Source: CAVSJA01 sp963728145 (GTDB lineage: Bacteria > Bacteroidota > Bacteroidia > Chitinophagales > Chitinophagaceae). From it: 64,000 nt of DNA. The notes below the pieces were generated by a model that saw only the letters and a list, made by a program, of their open reading frames with translations, made no database searches and was not told the origin of the DNA. This document shows, piece after piece, positions 45,014 through 54,558 of the stretch. The stretch is taken from the NCBI GenBank assembly GCA_963728145.1, contig CAVSJA010000006.1, forward strand, positions 682,001 to 746,000, written 5' to 3'. How positions within the stretch are numbered: position 1 is the first letter of the stretch; each line of letters opens with the position of its first letter. A program made the position numbers and the translations under genes.

Positions 45014-45973
45014 ATGAAAAAATTTTTCAAATGGACAGGCATTGTCCTGCTCGTAATAATCGCAGGATTGTTTGTTACAATCGAGATGCGGCAGAATTTG
45101 AAATTCGAAGCTCCTTATCCCGATATTAAAGCCAGCACTGATTCAGCAGTAATCGCTAAAGGAAAGGGACTGGTTTTTGGTCCCGCGCATTGCGCAAATT
45201 GCCATACTCCTGCAAAATTGCATGAAAAAGTAAACGCCGGAGAAGAAGTTCCGTTGATTGGCGGAAATGTGTTCAATCTTCCTATTGCAACGATCTATAC
45301 ACCGAATCTAACTCCCGATAAAAGTGGAATTGGCAGACTCAGCGACCAGGAAATTGCGAGAGTGCTTCGCTATGGAGTTAGGAATGATGGAACCGCCGTG
45401 TTGGGTTTCATGCCATTTCATAATACGAGTGATGAAGATCTTACCGCTATTATTTCTTATTTACGCAGCCAACCTGCAGTAAAGAACGAAATTCCAGAGA
45501 ACCGTTACAATTTATTAGGCAAAGCGATAAAAGCATTTTTGATCAAGCCAGAAGGACCGACGGAACCTATTGTGAAATTAGTTAAAAAAGATACGTCTGC
45601 GGAATATGGAAAATATATTGCGAATTCAATTGCGAATTGCAAGGGATGCCATACTAACACGGATATGATGACTGGAGCATATCTCGGTGAACCTTTTGCA
45701 GGAGGATTGAAATTCGAAATCGATTCTACTGATGGTGCAAACTATGCATTATATACACCAAATCTCACTCCCGATAAAACTGGTCGTCTAAGTGGTTGGA
45801 CGCAAAAGCAATTTATTGATCGTTTCCGAAAAGGGAAATTGATCAGGGAATCGCATATGCCCTGGGGGCCATTCAGCCGAATGAGCGATGATGAATTGAA
45901 GGCAATTTGGAATTACTTACAAACTATTAAGCCGGTTAATAATGTAGTGCCGGTTGGAGTTGTGGAGGAATAA
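45014..45973 (+). CDS. Membrane-anchored diheme c-type cytochrome
   Basis: 319 residues. N-terminal anchor (WTGIVLLVIIAGLFVTI), then two cytochrome c domains: HCANCHT (about 59-63) with axial Met in LGFMPFHN (about 135), and NCKGCHT (about 209-214) with axial Met in SHMPWGPF (about 281). Both share the TIYTPNLTPDKSG/ALYTPNLTPDKTG repeat, showing an internal duplication. It carries electrons in the periplasm, plausibly from the neighbouring sugar dehydrogenase toward the respiratory chain. Intact. Confidence 0.92.
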   Translation: MKKFFKWTGIVLLVIIAGLFVTIEMRQNLKFEAPYPDIKASTDSAVIAKGKGLVFGPAHCANCHTPAKLHEKVNAGEEVPLIGGNVFNLPIATIYTPNLTPDKSGIGRLSDQEIARVLRYGVRNDGTAVLGFMPFHNTSDEDLTAIISYLRSQPAVKNEIPENRYNLLGKAIKAFLIKPEGPTEPIVKLVKKDTSAEYGKYIANSIANCKGCHTNTDMMTGAYLGEPFAGGLKFEIDSTDGANYALYTPNLTPDKTGRLSGWTQKQFIDRFRKGKLIRESHMPWGPFSRMSDDELKAIWNYLQTIKPVNNVVPVGVVEE

Positions 45974-46113
45974 CCCCCTGTCCCCCTAAAGGGGGAACTA
46001 AGGTTTTAAGATCTTAATTAAACACAGAATCGGAGTATAAAGAGAACCCGATTCGAGTTTATGATCTGAAAGCTTGTGTTTTTATTGCTCCCCCTTTAGG
46101 GGGTTGGGGGGTT
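45974..46113. terminator. Inverted repeat with CCCCCTAAAGGGGG palindromes after the cytochrome gene
   Basis: AACCCCCTGTCCCCCTAAAG (from 45973) and CTCCCCCTTTAGGGGG (46088 on) with TTGGGGGGTT pair around an 89-bp loop; each arm also contains its own palindrome CCCCTAAAGGGG. It starts at the stop codon and ends 24 bp before the next ATG. Confidence 0.55.
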
Positions 46114-46136
46114 TTGCCTATCTTGAAGCATAAGTC

Positions 46137-48131
46137 ATGTATATGCTTCAAAGAATTGTTCTGATTATTTTTCTTGTTTCTGCTACCATCTGTTCGATAG
46201 CACAGACGGATACCATCTTCTTTCAAATAATTAATAGTGGTAATGTAAAAGGATTTGATAAGCGATGGAAGAATCCGGATGGATCCCTTTCTTACTGGTA
46301 TCAATTCAATGATCGGGGAAGGGGGGATAGTATACGTGCAACTTATAAAGAAGATGAAAAAGGATTTGTAACCTGGATGAAGGTGGGTGGAAATGATTAC
46401 ATGAAGAATTCCATCTTCGAGGAATTCAGCAGGGAAGAGAATAGCATCAGTTATACAAATAATGCTGAGAAAGAACAAAAGACCATCGAAGGTCCGGGAT
46501 TTTATTTGGGGCTTAAGGCATTTGTTGGCGATATCTATAAGGCGCTAAAGAATAACAATAACAGGATAAAGCTTCTTCCATATGGTGAGGCAAAGCTTGA
46601 TATTGTAAAGGAGCATTTACTAAAATATCCCGGAACCATTAAGAAAGTAAGATTGGTGGCAATTTCAGGTTTCGGTATGACTCCCAGTTATACCTGGCTG
46701 GATGAGAATTTCTATGAATTCGCAAGTGTGAGCAGTTGGAATTCCTCTATCCGTAATGGTTATGAAAAAAATATTGCTGACCTCCTAGCTATCCAGGAAA
46801 AAATTTCAGCGGTTTATTTTACCGGGATAGCGAAAAAGCTGACATCAAAAACCGGGTCTGTCGTGATTGGTAATGTCAATCTTTTTGATGCAGTAAATGC
46901 TAAACTCATCCCTGATGTTGATGTATTGATCCGTGATGGAATTGTCAGGGAGATTTCTATTGGAAAGCGTATTGGTGTAATGGTTGATCATTATATCGAC
47001 GGGAAAGGCAAAACAATATTGCCCGGACTTTGGGATATGCATGTACACTTCAGTTCCGAACTGGATGGAATTTTGCATATGGCTGCCGGTGTCACCCATG
47101 TAAGAGATATGGGAAATGATTCAATGCTACTAAAAAGAAGTCTACAGATTAATAAAGGCGAGATTATCGGCCCCGATATTGAAATAATGAGTGGATTTAT
47201 AGATGGGGCCGGACCAATGGCAGCTCCTACTGGTGCATTGATCAGTAATTTGGAAGAAGGACTTACGGCTATTCGCAAATATGCAAAACAAGGTTACCAA
47301 CAGATCAAATTGTACAGTTCAATTAAGCCAGAATGGGTAAAGCCATTGGCTGATGAAGCGCACAGAAATAATATGCGAGTCTGCGGGCATATTCCAGCAT
47401 TCATGACTGCTGAACAAGCGGTTGCTTCCGGGTACGATGAGATCACGCATATGAATATGCTTGCATTGAATTTCTTTGGAGATACGATTGATACCCGCTC
47501 ACCAAATCGTTTTCGTATCCCAGCGCAAAAAACTGCAGGCCTCGATTTGAATTCTACCGCAGTGAAGAACTTCATTCAACTATTGAAAGATAAAAACGTT
47601 GCGGTGGATCCAACCATTGGGGTGTTTGAAAGTTTATTTACTGCACGCGATGGTAAAATGGAGGAACGATTCAATTCCATTATACATCGTTTTCCCTCCA
47701 CCATCCAACGCAATCTTCGCGCCGGTGGCGGTGGACTTCCTGTCCCCGAGGGGATGAATGAAACTTATTTGAAATCTCACGATGCCTTCTTAAAGATCAC
47801 CAAATTGCTTTATGACAATGGAATCACAATTGTTGCAGGTACCGATGGTTTCCCAGGTTTCGATCTTCATCGTGAATTGGAATTGTATGTACAGGCCGGA
47901 CTACCTTCAGAAAAAGTATTGCAGATCGCAACATATGGAACAGCAAAATATGTCGGCAAACAAAGCACATCAGGAAATATCGAAGTCGGACGTAAAGCAG
48001 ATATTATTGTGGTTGAAGGCAATCCAGTTTCGAATATCAGTGATATAAGAAATACCAGATGGGTGATTAAAGGAAATTCGACCTATGAAGCGGGGGCTTT
48101 GTATGGTGGAGTTTCGATTGGAGCGAAGTGA
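46137..48131 (+). CDS. Secreted amidohydrolase-family protein
   Basis: 664 residues, signal peptide ending near CSIAQ (23); in-frame ATG at 46143 is an alternative start. Residues about 24-235 form an uncharacterised N-terminal region (KGFDKRWKNPDGSLSYWYQFNDRGRGD). Then an amidohydrolase TIM barrel: GLWDMHVHFS (HxH, about 300), QIKLYSS (probable carboxylated Lys, about 386), VCGHIPA (about 419), ITHMNM (about 440), and VAGTDGFPG (Asp about 567), followed by the NIEVGRKADIIVVEGNP end domain. Close in pattern to imidazolonepropionase/prolidase-like members; substrate unknown. Confidence 0.88.
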   Translation: MYMLQRIVLIIFLVSATICSIAQTDTIFFQIINSGNVKGFDKRWKNPDGSLSYWYQFNDRGRGDSIRATYKEDEKGFVTWMKVGGNDYMKNSIFEEFSREENSISYTNNAEKEQKTIEGPGFYLGLKAFVGDIYKALKNNNNRIKLLPYGEAKLDIVKEHLLKYPGTIKKVRLVAISGFGMTPSYTWLDENFYEFASVSSWNSSIRNGYEKNIADLLAIQEKISAVYFTGIAKKLTSKTGSVVIGNVNLFDAVNAKLIPDVDVLIRDGIVREISIGKRIGVMVDHYIDGKGKTILPGLWDMHVHFSSELDGILHMAAGVTHVRDMGNDSMLLKRSLQINKGEIIGPDIEIMSGFIDGAGPMAAPTGALISNLEEGLTAIRKYAKQGYQQIKLYSSIKPEWVKPLADEAHRNNMRVCGHIPAFMTAEQAVASGYDEITHMNMLALNFFGDTIDTRSPNRFRIPAQKTAGLDLNSTAVKNFIQLLKDKNVAVDPTIGVFESLFTARDGKMEERFNSIIHRFPSTIQRNLRAGGGGLPVPEGMNETYLKSHDAFLKITKLLYDNGITIVAGTDGFPGFDLHRELELYVQAGLPSEKVLQIATYGTAKYVGKQSTSGNIEVGRKADIIVVEGNPVSNISDIRNTRWVIKGNSTYEAGALYGGVSIGAK

Positions 48132-48235
48132 TGTTTAATGGCTGGCTGCTCACAGAGTCCTGCGGACCGGCCGGTATGGTTTGATTGTTTATTGGTTTGA
48201 TTGTTGGTTTTATTCGGCAGTAGGTTCCCTCACTT

Positions 48236-48940
48236 TCAATCAAAAACCAAAGTCCCGAATCTTTTATAATCATGAAAATCCGTTTTTGGCAATTGCCATG
48301 ACCATTCAACGGGACCATTATCATAATCAATCCGGTAAAAATTAGCACGCCACTTTGTGCCTTTCTTCGGCGGCACATTAGTCAATGGTTTCAATAAGGC
48401 AAATGGAATATAGAATTCGGCTGTCCAGGAAAGGACATTATCTCCATCTTTTTCAACGAAAGTTGCGTGTTTTGTTTTTCGACTTCCTTCATAATGCCAG
48501 GGAAGCCATCCCAGGAAATTTCCCTTGTTGTTTGGAACCATTATAGGTAACTCATAATTGAGAGGAGAAAGTTCATATTCGAAATACACTGGAAACTTTT
48601 CGTCGGTCCAGAAGAATGCTTCGACAACGTCTTCATGCCATAGATCCATATTATCGGCATTCATCGTGGCGGTAATCTTTTTGTCTTCGCAGTGAAAGAG
48701 GCAATAGATCCCGGAATCTGAATAAAGCAGTTTTAGTTTGGTTTGATAAATATTTTTCTCTCTCGGCGGGATTATCAACCAATCGACTCCATCCCAGTTC
48801 GAAGCATCTCCTTTACCAGTAATAGCAAAATCCGTTGACTTTTTGATTTTGATCTGTGTTGTATCCTTTTTTTGAGAAAAAAGGAGTGCAGGAATAAGAA
48901 GAATTGGAAAAAACAGGTAGATACAGATTCTTCTACTCAT
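48236..48940 (-). CDS. Secreted CBM9/DOMON-like carbohydrate-binding protein
   Basis: 234 residues from the ATG at 48940 (MSRRICIYLFFPILLIPALLF, signal peptide); an in-frame start at 48988 would overlap the upstream gene. Beta-sandwich pattern of family-9 carbohydrate-binding proteins: GDASNWDGVDWLIIPPRE, AKLKLLYSDSGIYCLFHCED-type strand, DLWHEDVVEAFFWTDE, and the final FYRIDYDNGPVEWSWQLPKTDFHDYKRFGTLVF, typical of these proteins. Binds sugars or aryl ligands rather than catalysing. It follows an oxidoreductase gene by 32 bp; probably one transcript. Confidence 0.82.
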   Translation of the reverse strand: MSRRICIYLFFPILLIPALLFSQKKDTTQIKIKKSTDFAITGKGDASNWDGVDWLIIPPREKNIYQTKLKLLYSDSGIYCLFHCEDKKITATMNADNMDLWHEDVVEAFFWTDEKFPVYFEYELSPLNYELPIMVPNNKGNFLGWLPWHYEGSRKTKHATFVEKDGDNVLSWTAEFYIPFALLKPLTNVPPKKGTKWRANFYRIDYDNGPVEWSWQLPKTDFHDYKRFGTLVFD

Positions 48941-48972
48941 TTCTGAAATTTTAAGAATCAAGATCCGGGACA

Positions 48973-50256
48973 CTAAAGCAAATTCCATTTCTTTCGATAT
49001 TCACGAAACAAATATTCATTTGCTTCCTTATCACTTATGAATTTTTCATCCTTGCTATTCCAATCCAATTTTCTTTTCAATCTCCATGACAGCAAACCAA
49101 GATGCATGGGTAAGGTCATCTTTCTTGCATATTCGAGATTAGACTCAGGTTGTGTCCGGCTTTTTACTGCGTTCACAAAATTCTGTTGATGCCCGGGCGA
49201 TCTTGTAATGGTTTGAGGAATTGAATGGATATCGTTCATGGTTTCTCCATTGATCGTGATTTCTTTTGATTCATAATCACAAACAAGGGTTCCTTTATCG
49301 CCTTCGAAATACGCTCCGATATGTCGGTTAGCCGCACCCGGTACATTTGGTGGCTCGTGAGTCCAGAAGATTTTAAGATCTTCATATTCATAGTCTACAT
49401 CGATCCACTGCGGAACATCGGTAATGCTACCGGCAGGAGTATTTTCTCCACGGGCGCTAACGCTTTTCAATCCTTTTGGATCGAGGCTCCAGTAAACAAT
49501 ATCTGCAATATGGCACCAGAAATCCTGGAACACGCCACCTGAGTAATCCATGAAGTAACGATAATTAAAATGACAACGTTGCGGAGTATAATCCACGAAT
49601 GGAGCAGGGCCGAGCCACATGTCCCAATCCAGTTGAGGTGGTGGGGCCTGGATCTTTGCCGGGCCAAGATCGGGCGGGAAACCCGTCTTCCATAAACGAA
49701 CAGTATGAACTTTCCCAATAGCTCCGCCTTTGATCAATTCAACAACACGATGGTAGTTATCGCCTGCATGGATCTGGGTTCCTAGTTGAAAAATTCTTTT
49801 GTTTCGGTTTAGACTCTTCAACATCATTTGGCCTTCTTTCACATCATAGGCCAATGGTTTTTCGCCATAGACATCCTTGCCAGCCTGAAATGCAAGCGTT
49901 GCAATTTGTGCATGCCAGTGATCAGGAGTGGCTACTGTGATCGCGTCAATATCTTTTCGCTCAAGAATGCGACGAAAATCTTTGTATCGCTCGGCTTTTG
50001 TATCCGGATGTAGCTTTTGCAGTGATGAATAAGTTTTATCCAAATGGTCCTGATCAACATCACAAAGTGCCACAATATCTACTTCGGGGATTGTAGCAAA
50101 CCAATTCATATGCGAATTTCCCATTCCACCCAGACCGATATGAGCGATACGGAGACGATCTGAAGGAGCTATTTTGAGATTTGGGAGAATGGTGAATCCT
50201 AGTGCAATCGCGCTACTTTGCTTGATGAAGACCCGCCGTGAAATATTGGAGTTCAT
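48973..50256 (-). CDS. Gfo/Idh/MocA family oxidoreductase, Tat-type signal
   Basis: 427 residues from the ATG at 50256 (MNSNISRRVFIKQSSAIALG, a twin-arginine-like start SRRVFIKQ); an in-frame start at 50412 adds a Pro/Cys-rich leader from the inverted repeat and is unlikely. Rossmann motif IAHIGLGGMGNSH (about 34), DVDQDHLDK, then the conserved GEKPLAYDVKE (about 130), and the family's C-terminal beta-sheet (DYSGGVFQDFWCHIADIVYWSL). Oxidises or reduces sugars or related substrates using NAD(P). The Tat signal means periplasmic location with bound cofactor, common in Bacteroidota glycan loci. Confidence 0.92.
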   Translation of the reverse strand: MNSNISRRVFIKQSSAIALGFTILPNLKIAPSDRLRIAHIGLGGMGNSHMNWFATIPEVDIVALCDVDQDHLDKTYSSLQKLHPDTKAERYKDFRRILERKDIDAITVATPDHWHAQIATLAFQAGKDVYGEKPLAYDVKEGQMMLKSLNRNKRIFQLGTQIHAGDNYHRVVELIKGGAIGKVHTVRLWKTGFPPDLGPAKIQAPPPQLDWDMWLGPAPFVDYTPQRCHFNYRYFMDYSGGVFQDFWCHIADIVYWSLDPKGLKSVSARGENTPAGSITDVPQWIDVDYEYEDLKIFWTHEPPNVPGAANRHIGAYFEGDKGTLVCDYESKEITINGETMNDIHSIPQTITRSPGHQQNFVNAVKSRTQPESNLEYARKMTLPMHLGLLSWRLKRKLDWNSKDEKFISDKEANEYLFREYRKKWNLL

Positions 50257-50301
50257 TTGGAATTCTTGATTTGTTGGTAAGATACAAAAAGGCGGAGAGA
50301 T

Positions 50302-50457
50302 CGGCCACGGAGGACACGGATTACACGGAGGAGAGTTTGGAATAATCTCAAAGGGACAGAACTTCAAACAAGATTCCAGTTTGTGCAACAAACATCTACA
50401 ATATTCCTCCAAATTTCCCCCAATTTCCCTCCGTGCAATCTGTGTCCTCCGCGGCCG
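50302..50457. repeat. Long inverted repeat of CACGGAGGACACGGATTACA type
   Basis: Left arm 50302-50332 (CGGCCACGGAGGACACGGAT on) and right arm 50427-50457 (TTCCCTCCGTGCAATCTGTG on, ending GCGGCCG) are complementary with a few mismatches; loop about 94 bp. It lies upstream of the oxidoreductase start in the 428-bp divergent gap 50257-50684. The remainder to 50684 has no gene and presumably holds promoters of both flanking genes. Confidence 0.6.
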
Positions 50458-50684
50458 CTTGTCTAAACAAAATTCTCGATTGATAAACCAATAGTCCAGT
50501 TACTCTCAGTATAACATCTTTGTTCTATTCTTCATGTCGGGATAGTTATTTATTTTGAAAGCTTATCGAATGTTCATATGATGCCTGTTTATGCATCACA
50601 AAAAACTAAATTGATTAAACTGATTGAGTGTCCAGACTGAATTTCAGGGCATCTGGAGCCTAACCTTAAACGACAAATTGTTCT

Positions 50685-52010
50685 ATGCACTTTCGAAATC
50701 TCTATTTCATCGCAACAGCAACCATCGCTTTTCTCTCCGTTTTTTGCGCGAACACTTCTAATGACAAAATCGCTGGCATAAAAGCCTCAAACCAATTCAA
50801 TGATAGCGCTGTTCGTCCAACTGGCGCCATTGCCTATATCAAGCTTGGTGGATCGGAGATCAGGCTGATCGATTCGAATGGAAAGAACGATCGTCTGCTC
50901 TGGACGCATCCCGATGCAAAGGATCCACTTGGATTATTTGATCTGGCATGGCGACCCGACGGGAAGGAACTTGCTTTTTCAAGCGCACATGAAGCCATTT
51001 CGTCTTTATACCATGCGGATCTTTACGGCATTCGTCCTAATGGTTCCGGATTCAGAAAAATTACAAATGCTCCTGATAGAAATGATTTTGACAAGTATAA
51101 AAAAGGCAGCATCAGCGTTACAGTTAGAAATAACCAGTACACATTTCAACAGGCACAATCCAGTTCTGGTATCTTCATTGTGAATATTATTGGTGCCGAC
51201 CAGCCTCAGCAGGTGACCATTCCGCCAGGCTCTTCAAAGACCCTTGTTTTTAAATCAGTGGCTGATTTTGGCAATCAAGCGCAGGCCCTTGTGGCCTTTA
51301 ATGGACAATATCGTTGGGCCATGCCTGGTACGGATGTCATTGCTGGTACAAATGTCAAAGCACCCGATCTCATTATCAGCGGTGATGGCATTGAATACTT
51401 TGGTGCTTTTCGACCCATATGGAAACAGGATGGCTCCCAGTTGAGTTACCGTAGCGGCACCTGTCTTGTACAAACGATACCAGCCAACTCAAAGGAAACT
51501 GGTAAAGAATTCCGCCCTATGTTTTCTGGCAAAACTCCCATGGGCTCATGCACCTGGGCTTGGGGACCTACTCCCGCACTAGCCGACCAGGTCCTGTACA
51601 CTGACAACTCCGATGATGGCGGCTCCGGTGTATTTCTGATGAAAGAAAGAAGCGTGCACGATCCTGCTACAAGAGTTATGCTTTTCTCCGACTTACAATA
51701 CCAATTGTTGAATGACCTGCATTGGCTGCCTGATGGATCGGGATTTCTTTATTCTACTGTCAATCTCTTTCGTGATGCGGCGAATATTTTCTGGTACGAT
51801 ATGAGATCAAAAAAAACAACACAGGTTACCCAACTCCAGGGATCATTTGCCCGAAAGTTTTCTATCTCTCCTTCGGGTAAACAAATCGTTTACGAGCGCT
51901 CAAATACAGCAGATGAGTATGATTCCATTGATCTTTGGATCATTGGATTGAATGGGAAGGGAGAAAGGTTGTTAGTGAAAAATGCGTCTTGTCCGAGTTG
52001 GAGCAGATGA
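50685..52010 (+). CDS. Secreted TolB-like beta-propeller protein
   Basis: 441 residues, lipoprotein-like signal (LSVFC, Cys about 21). WD40-like/TolB-type repeats: GLFDLAWRPDGKELAFSS (about 84), PIWKQDGSQLSYRSG (about 244), DLHWLPDGSGFLYSTVN (about 344), KFSISPSGKQIVYE (about 396), with a final SCPSWSR blade. Propellers of this type bind peptides or proteins; no catalytic motif. Role unknown; next gene is convergent with 2 bp between. Confidence 0.82.
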   Translation: MHFRNLYFIATATIAFLSVFCANTSNDKIAGIKASNQFNDSAVRPTGAIAYIKLGGSEIRLIDSNGKNDRLLWTHPDAKDPLGLFDLAWRPDGKELAFSSAHEAISSLYHADLYGIRPNGSGFRKITNAPDRNDFDKYKKGSISVTVRNNQYTFQQAQSSSGIFIVNIIGADQPQQVTIPPGSSKTLVFKSVADFGNQAQALVAFNGQYRWAMPGTDVIAGTNVKAPDLIISGDGIEYFGAFRPIWKQDGSQLSYRSGTCLVQTIPANSKETGKEFRPMFSGKTPMGSCTWAWGPTPALADQVLYTDNSDDGGSGVFLMKERSVHDPATRVMLFSDLQYQLLNDLHWLPDGSGFLYSTVNLFRDAANIFWYDMRSKKTTQVTQLQGSFARKFSISPSGKQIVYERSNTADEYDSIDLWIIGLNGKGERLLVKNASCPSWSR

Positions 52011-52012
52011 TT

Positions 52013-52489
52013 TCAGGATTCCAACCTGACAGTCTCTTTTAAATAGTCATACTGGAGATCTTCATGCATGGTAGCAATGGCCGCTTTAATTTTTTTTAGT
52101 TGATTGTTGTAAATGTTTACCAAAACCTGGCTTTTTCCCCATTTGAGCGGCATCTCCTTGAATTTGGCGCAGTAATGCATCAGTATCTCTACCTCTGCCG
52201 TTTTACTTCCGGTGTACCTGATCCTCTTGTTAGATATTCGCAAAATTTTCCGCAAAGTTTTCTTAGCAAAATACGCATTGGTCATATTTACTTCTGTGAA
52301 CCCTTCATCTATCTCTTCTTTCGCGCCGCGGATATATCCTTCGATATCGTTCTCCTCAAAAATCAGATAAGTGAGTAATTCCTTGTTCTCTTTTTTGTAT
52401 TTGGCGAGGCGTAAACAATATTCAACCAATTGCTTTTGTGGAATTGCTTTCAATTGTTCTTTGATCTCGCTGACCGAAGGCGTTTTCAT
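52013..52489 (-). CDS. Hypothetical helical protein
   Basis: 158 residues, rich in Lys and Glu and predicted mostly helical (EIKEQLKAIPQKQLVEYCLRLAKYKKENKELLTYLIF; ILRISNKRIRYTGSKTAEVEILMHYCAKFKEM). Not recognised as a named family; conserved-looking. Cytoplasmic. Convergent with the propeller gene, ending 2 bp from it. Confidence 0.65.
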   Translation of the reverse strand: MKTPSVSEIKEQLKAIPQKQLVEYCLRLAKYKKENKELLTYLIFEENDIEGYIRGAKEEIDEGFTEVNMTNAYFAKKTLRKILRISNKRIRYTGSKTAEVEILMHYCAKFKEMPLKWGKSQVLVNIYNNQLKKIKAAIATMHEDLQYDYLKETVRLES

Positions 52490-52590
52490 TTGTCGAATTT
52501 AGGAAGCAGCGGGGCAAAGACGACATCTTTCTTCCTTTAAAAGGGCCTGGCCGCAGGTTGGTATGGTTTTTTTATCCTAAAGAAAAAATC

Positions 52591-52821
52591 ATGTTCATGG
52601 AAGCCAAAGCACATACTAAATCTGGAGCTGTACTATTCCTTGCCTCACTGGCAGCGTTCGGTTCGTTAGCCTATTTCGCGTATAACAAAATTGACCGGCA
52701 AAAGAATGATCGGTTTCTGAACGATCTTCAATTCAGTGGAAGTAGAGCAATGCAGAATTCATTTACCCATTCCGTTGATGAGTATATCGCAGTAATGGAA
52801 TATGATCGTCAAACTCTTTAG
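52591..52821 (+). CDS. Small single-helix membrane protein
   Basis: 76 residues from 52591 (MFMEAKAHTKSG); alternative starts are 52597 and 52558. One transmembrane segment (AVLFLASLAAFGSLAYFAYNKI), then a soluble basic/polar tail with KNDRFLNDLQFSG and DEYIAVMEYDRQTL. Not recognised. A small regulator or structural membrane protein is possible. Confidence 0.5.
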   Translation: MFMEAKAHTKSGAVLFLASLAAFGSLAYFAYNKIDRQKNDRFLNDLQFSGSRAMQNSFTHSVDEYIAVMEYDRQTL

Positions 52822-52919
52822 GAATAATTACCTGATTTAGTTACGGGATTATTTCTCCCCCGCAAAAACAGGGGAGAAAATGTTTCATGGCTATATCTTT
52901 CCCAATTCCCACATTGATA

Positions 52920-53921
52920 TCAAACCACCTGTTTATTGGAAGTAAAGATGAATGGTTTGCTATTGACCGTCCGCTTTGGTACCGCCGCTTGTTTTTCCTT
53001 TTTTCTGTAGTTGGCGAGATTGATCAATAACACGCTCGTTAAGATTACTGATAATCCGATCACCTGTGTCCAACTCATTTGCTCACCTGCAAAGAGTACT
53101 CCCAGCAATACTGCAACTACAGGATTTACGTATGCATAGGTGCTCACCTGTGTGGCCGGTCTAACCTGCAACAACCATACATAAGCGCTATATCCAATCA
53201 ATGATCCGAATGTGATCAGGTAGGCCAGGGATAACCATGCGCTGGTGCTCACCGCGCTCAAATCAAATCCATTCCATTCATTGTTAAAAAAGCTACCGGG
53301 TAAGAATGCAAGTCCGGCTGCAAGCATTTGCCATGCTGTGCCAACTGTACCGGATCCAGAGGATTTGTATTTACTGTACAATGATCCCCCCGCCCATGCC
53401 ATCGATCCGATGACCAATATAATGAGTCCAATTACCTGCGCACCCTGGGTAGAGCTGCCCAACGCCTCAGACACTCTTTCGCTGAATAATAGAAATACTC
53501 CTATAAACCCAATTAACAATCCTGTCAAAACAGATTTGCTTCTAAAGTTTTCTTTCCATTTGGGTTTATCCAATACGACAAACCAAAGTGGCGATGAAGA
53601 TACCAGTACAGCTACCAATGAACTGGGTAGAGATTGTTCCGCCCAGATCACGGCGCCATTACCTATAAATAACATTAACAAGCCACTTAAAGCCGCCGCT
53701 TTCATTTGAACCGGATTCCAAATCTTTTCCTTTTTTATTAAACACCATCCCATCAAGATTAATCCGGCAATAAGAAATCGTATTGAGCCCATCATCAATG
53801 CCGGAATAGATTCAATTGCTTTTTGTATAAAGAAGTAAGTCGAACCCCAAACAAGGTAGACCGTGGCAAAGGCCAGGACGACCATAAGCGGTGAGACTGT
53901 TTTTTTTATTTCCGTTGACAT
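52920..53921 (-). CDS. EamA-family (DMT) transporter
   Basis: 333 residues, ten predicted helices in two EamA repeats: VYLVWGSTYFFIQKAI with ALMMGSIRFLIAGLILM, and GSMAWAGGSLYSKYKS with VSTYAYVNPVVAVLLGVLF. Drug/metabolite exporter family, usually amino-acid or metabolite efflux. Preceded by an Lrp/AsnC regulator gene with a 2-bp gap on the same strand, so probably regulated by it; amino-acid efflux is a common pairing. Confidence 0.9.
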   Translation of the reverse strand: MSTEIKKTVSPLMVVLAFATVYLVWGSTYFFIQKAIESIPALMMGSIRFLIAGLILMGWCLIKKEKIWNPVQMKAAALSGLLMLFIGNGAVIWAEQSLPSSLVAVLVSSSPLWFVVLDKPKWKENFRSKSVLTGLLIGFIGVFLLFSERVSEALGSSTQGAQVIGLIILVIGSMAWAGGSLYSKYKSSGSGTVGTAWQMLAAGLAFLPGSFFNNEWNGFDLSAVSTSAWLSLAYLITFGSLIGYSAYVWLLQVRPATQVSTYAYVNPVVAVLLGVLFAGEQMSWTQVIGLSVILTSVLLINLANYRKKEKQAAVPKRTVNSKPFIFTSNKQVV

Positions 53922-53923
53922 TT

Positions 53924-54394
53924 TTAATCTTTTGAAATGACCAAATCAGTTTGCTCTTTCACAGTTTCTAAAACAATCGTCGTTTTAGTTGAAGCGATGT
54001 TCGGGATCTTCTGAAATTGATTCCTCATCAAATCCATTAACCCGGCTGCATCTGCCGTACGAACTTTTATCAGGTAACAATCCTCGCCAGCAATGTGGTG
54101 CACTTCCTGTATTTCAGGAATTGCGGCAAGCGCTTTGGCGGTATTGCTGCTACAGGTAAATCCTTCCGAAGAGCGAATAAAAATAAATGCCAGCAATTTC
54201 TGCTGCACTGCATTCGGATTGATCCTCGCAGTATAATTCGAGATCACTTTTTTCTGTTCCAGTTTCTTCACCCGCTCTAATACTGCCGAAGGAGCGAGGT
54301 TGACTTCCCTCGCCAGATCAGCATTAGAGATCCTTGCGTTTGCCTGCATCAGTTCGAGAATCTGTAGGTCTGTGCCATCTAATGTGATATCCAT
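53924..54394 (-). CDS. Lrp/AsnC family regulator
   Basis: 156 residues. N-terminal helix-turn-helix of Lrp type (DLQILELMQANARISNADLAREVNLAPSAVLERVKKLE, motif recognised by ISNADLAREVNL and PSAVLERVKKLE), then a RAM-type ligand-binding domain (LLAFIFIRS, EVHHIAGEDCYLIKVRTAD). Senses amino acids and controls their transport. In tandem with the EamA transporter gene, 2 bp apart. Confidence 0.92.
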   Translation of the reverse strand: MDITLDGTDLQILELMQANARISNADLAREVNLAPSAVLERVKKLEQKKVISNYTARINPNAVQQKLLAFIFIRSSEGFTCSSNTAKALAAIPEIQEVHHIAGEDCYLIKVRTADAAGLMDLMRNQFQKIPNIASTKTTIVLETVKEQTDLVISKD

Positions 54395-54508
54395 TTCGAC
54401 TAATTTTCTGCTAATTTACAATATTTCCGAATAAAATTCTGTAATCAATGTTAATTTTAGAACAAGTATTGTTAACGGTTCAAACCGCCAGAACCGGGTT
54501 TCGGCCTC

Positions 54509-54516
54509 TATTTTTG
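54509..54516 (+). promoter_or_regulatory. Candidate -7 element (TATTTTTG)
   Basis: TATTTTTG matches the Bacteroidota TAnnTTTG element and lies 42 bp before the ATG at 54559. No clear TTG box is found at the usual distance upstream, so this is a weak call. Confidence 0.35.
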
Positions 54517-54558
54517 CATCTTTGATTCGAACTTTAATTAATTCATTTAATGTTTATT

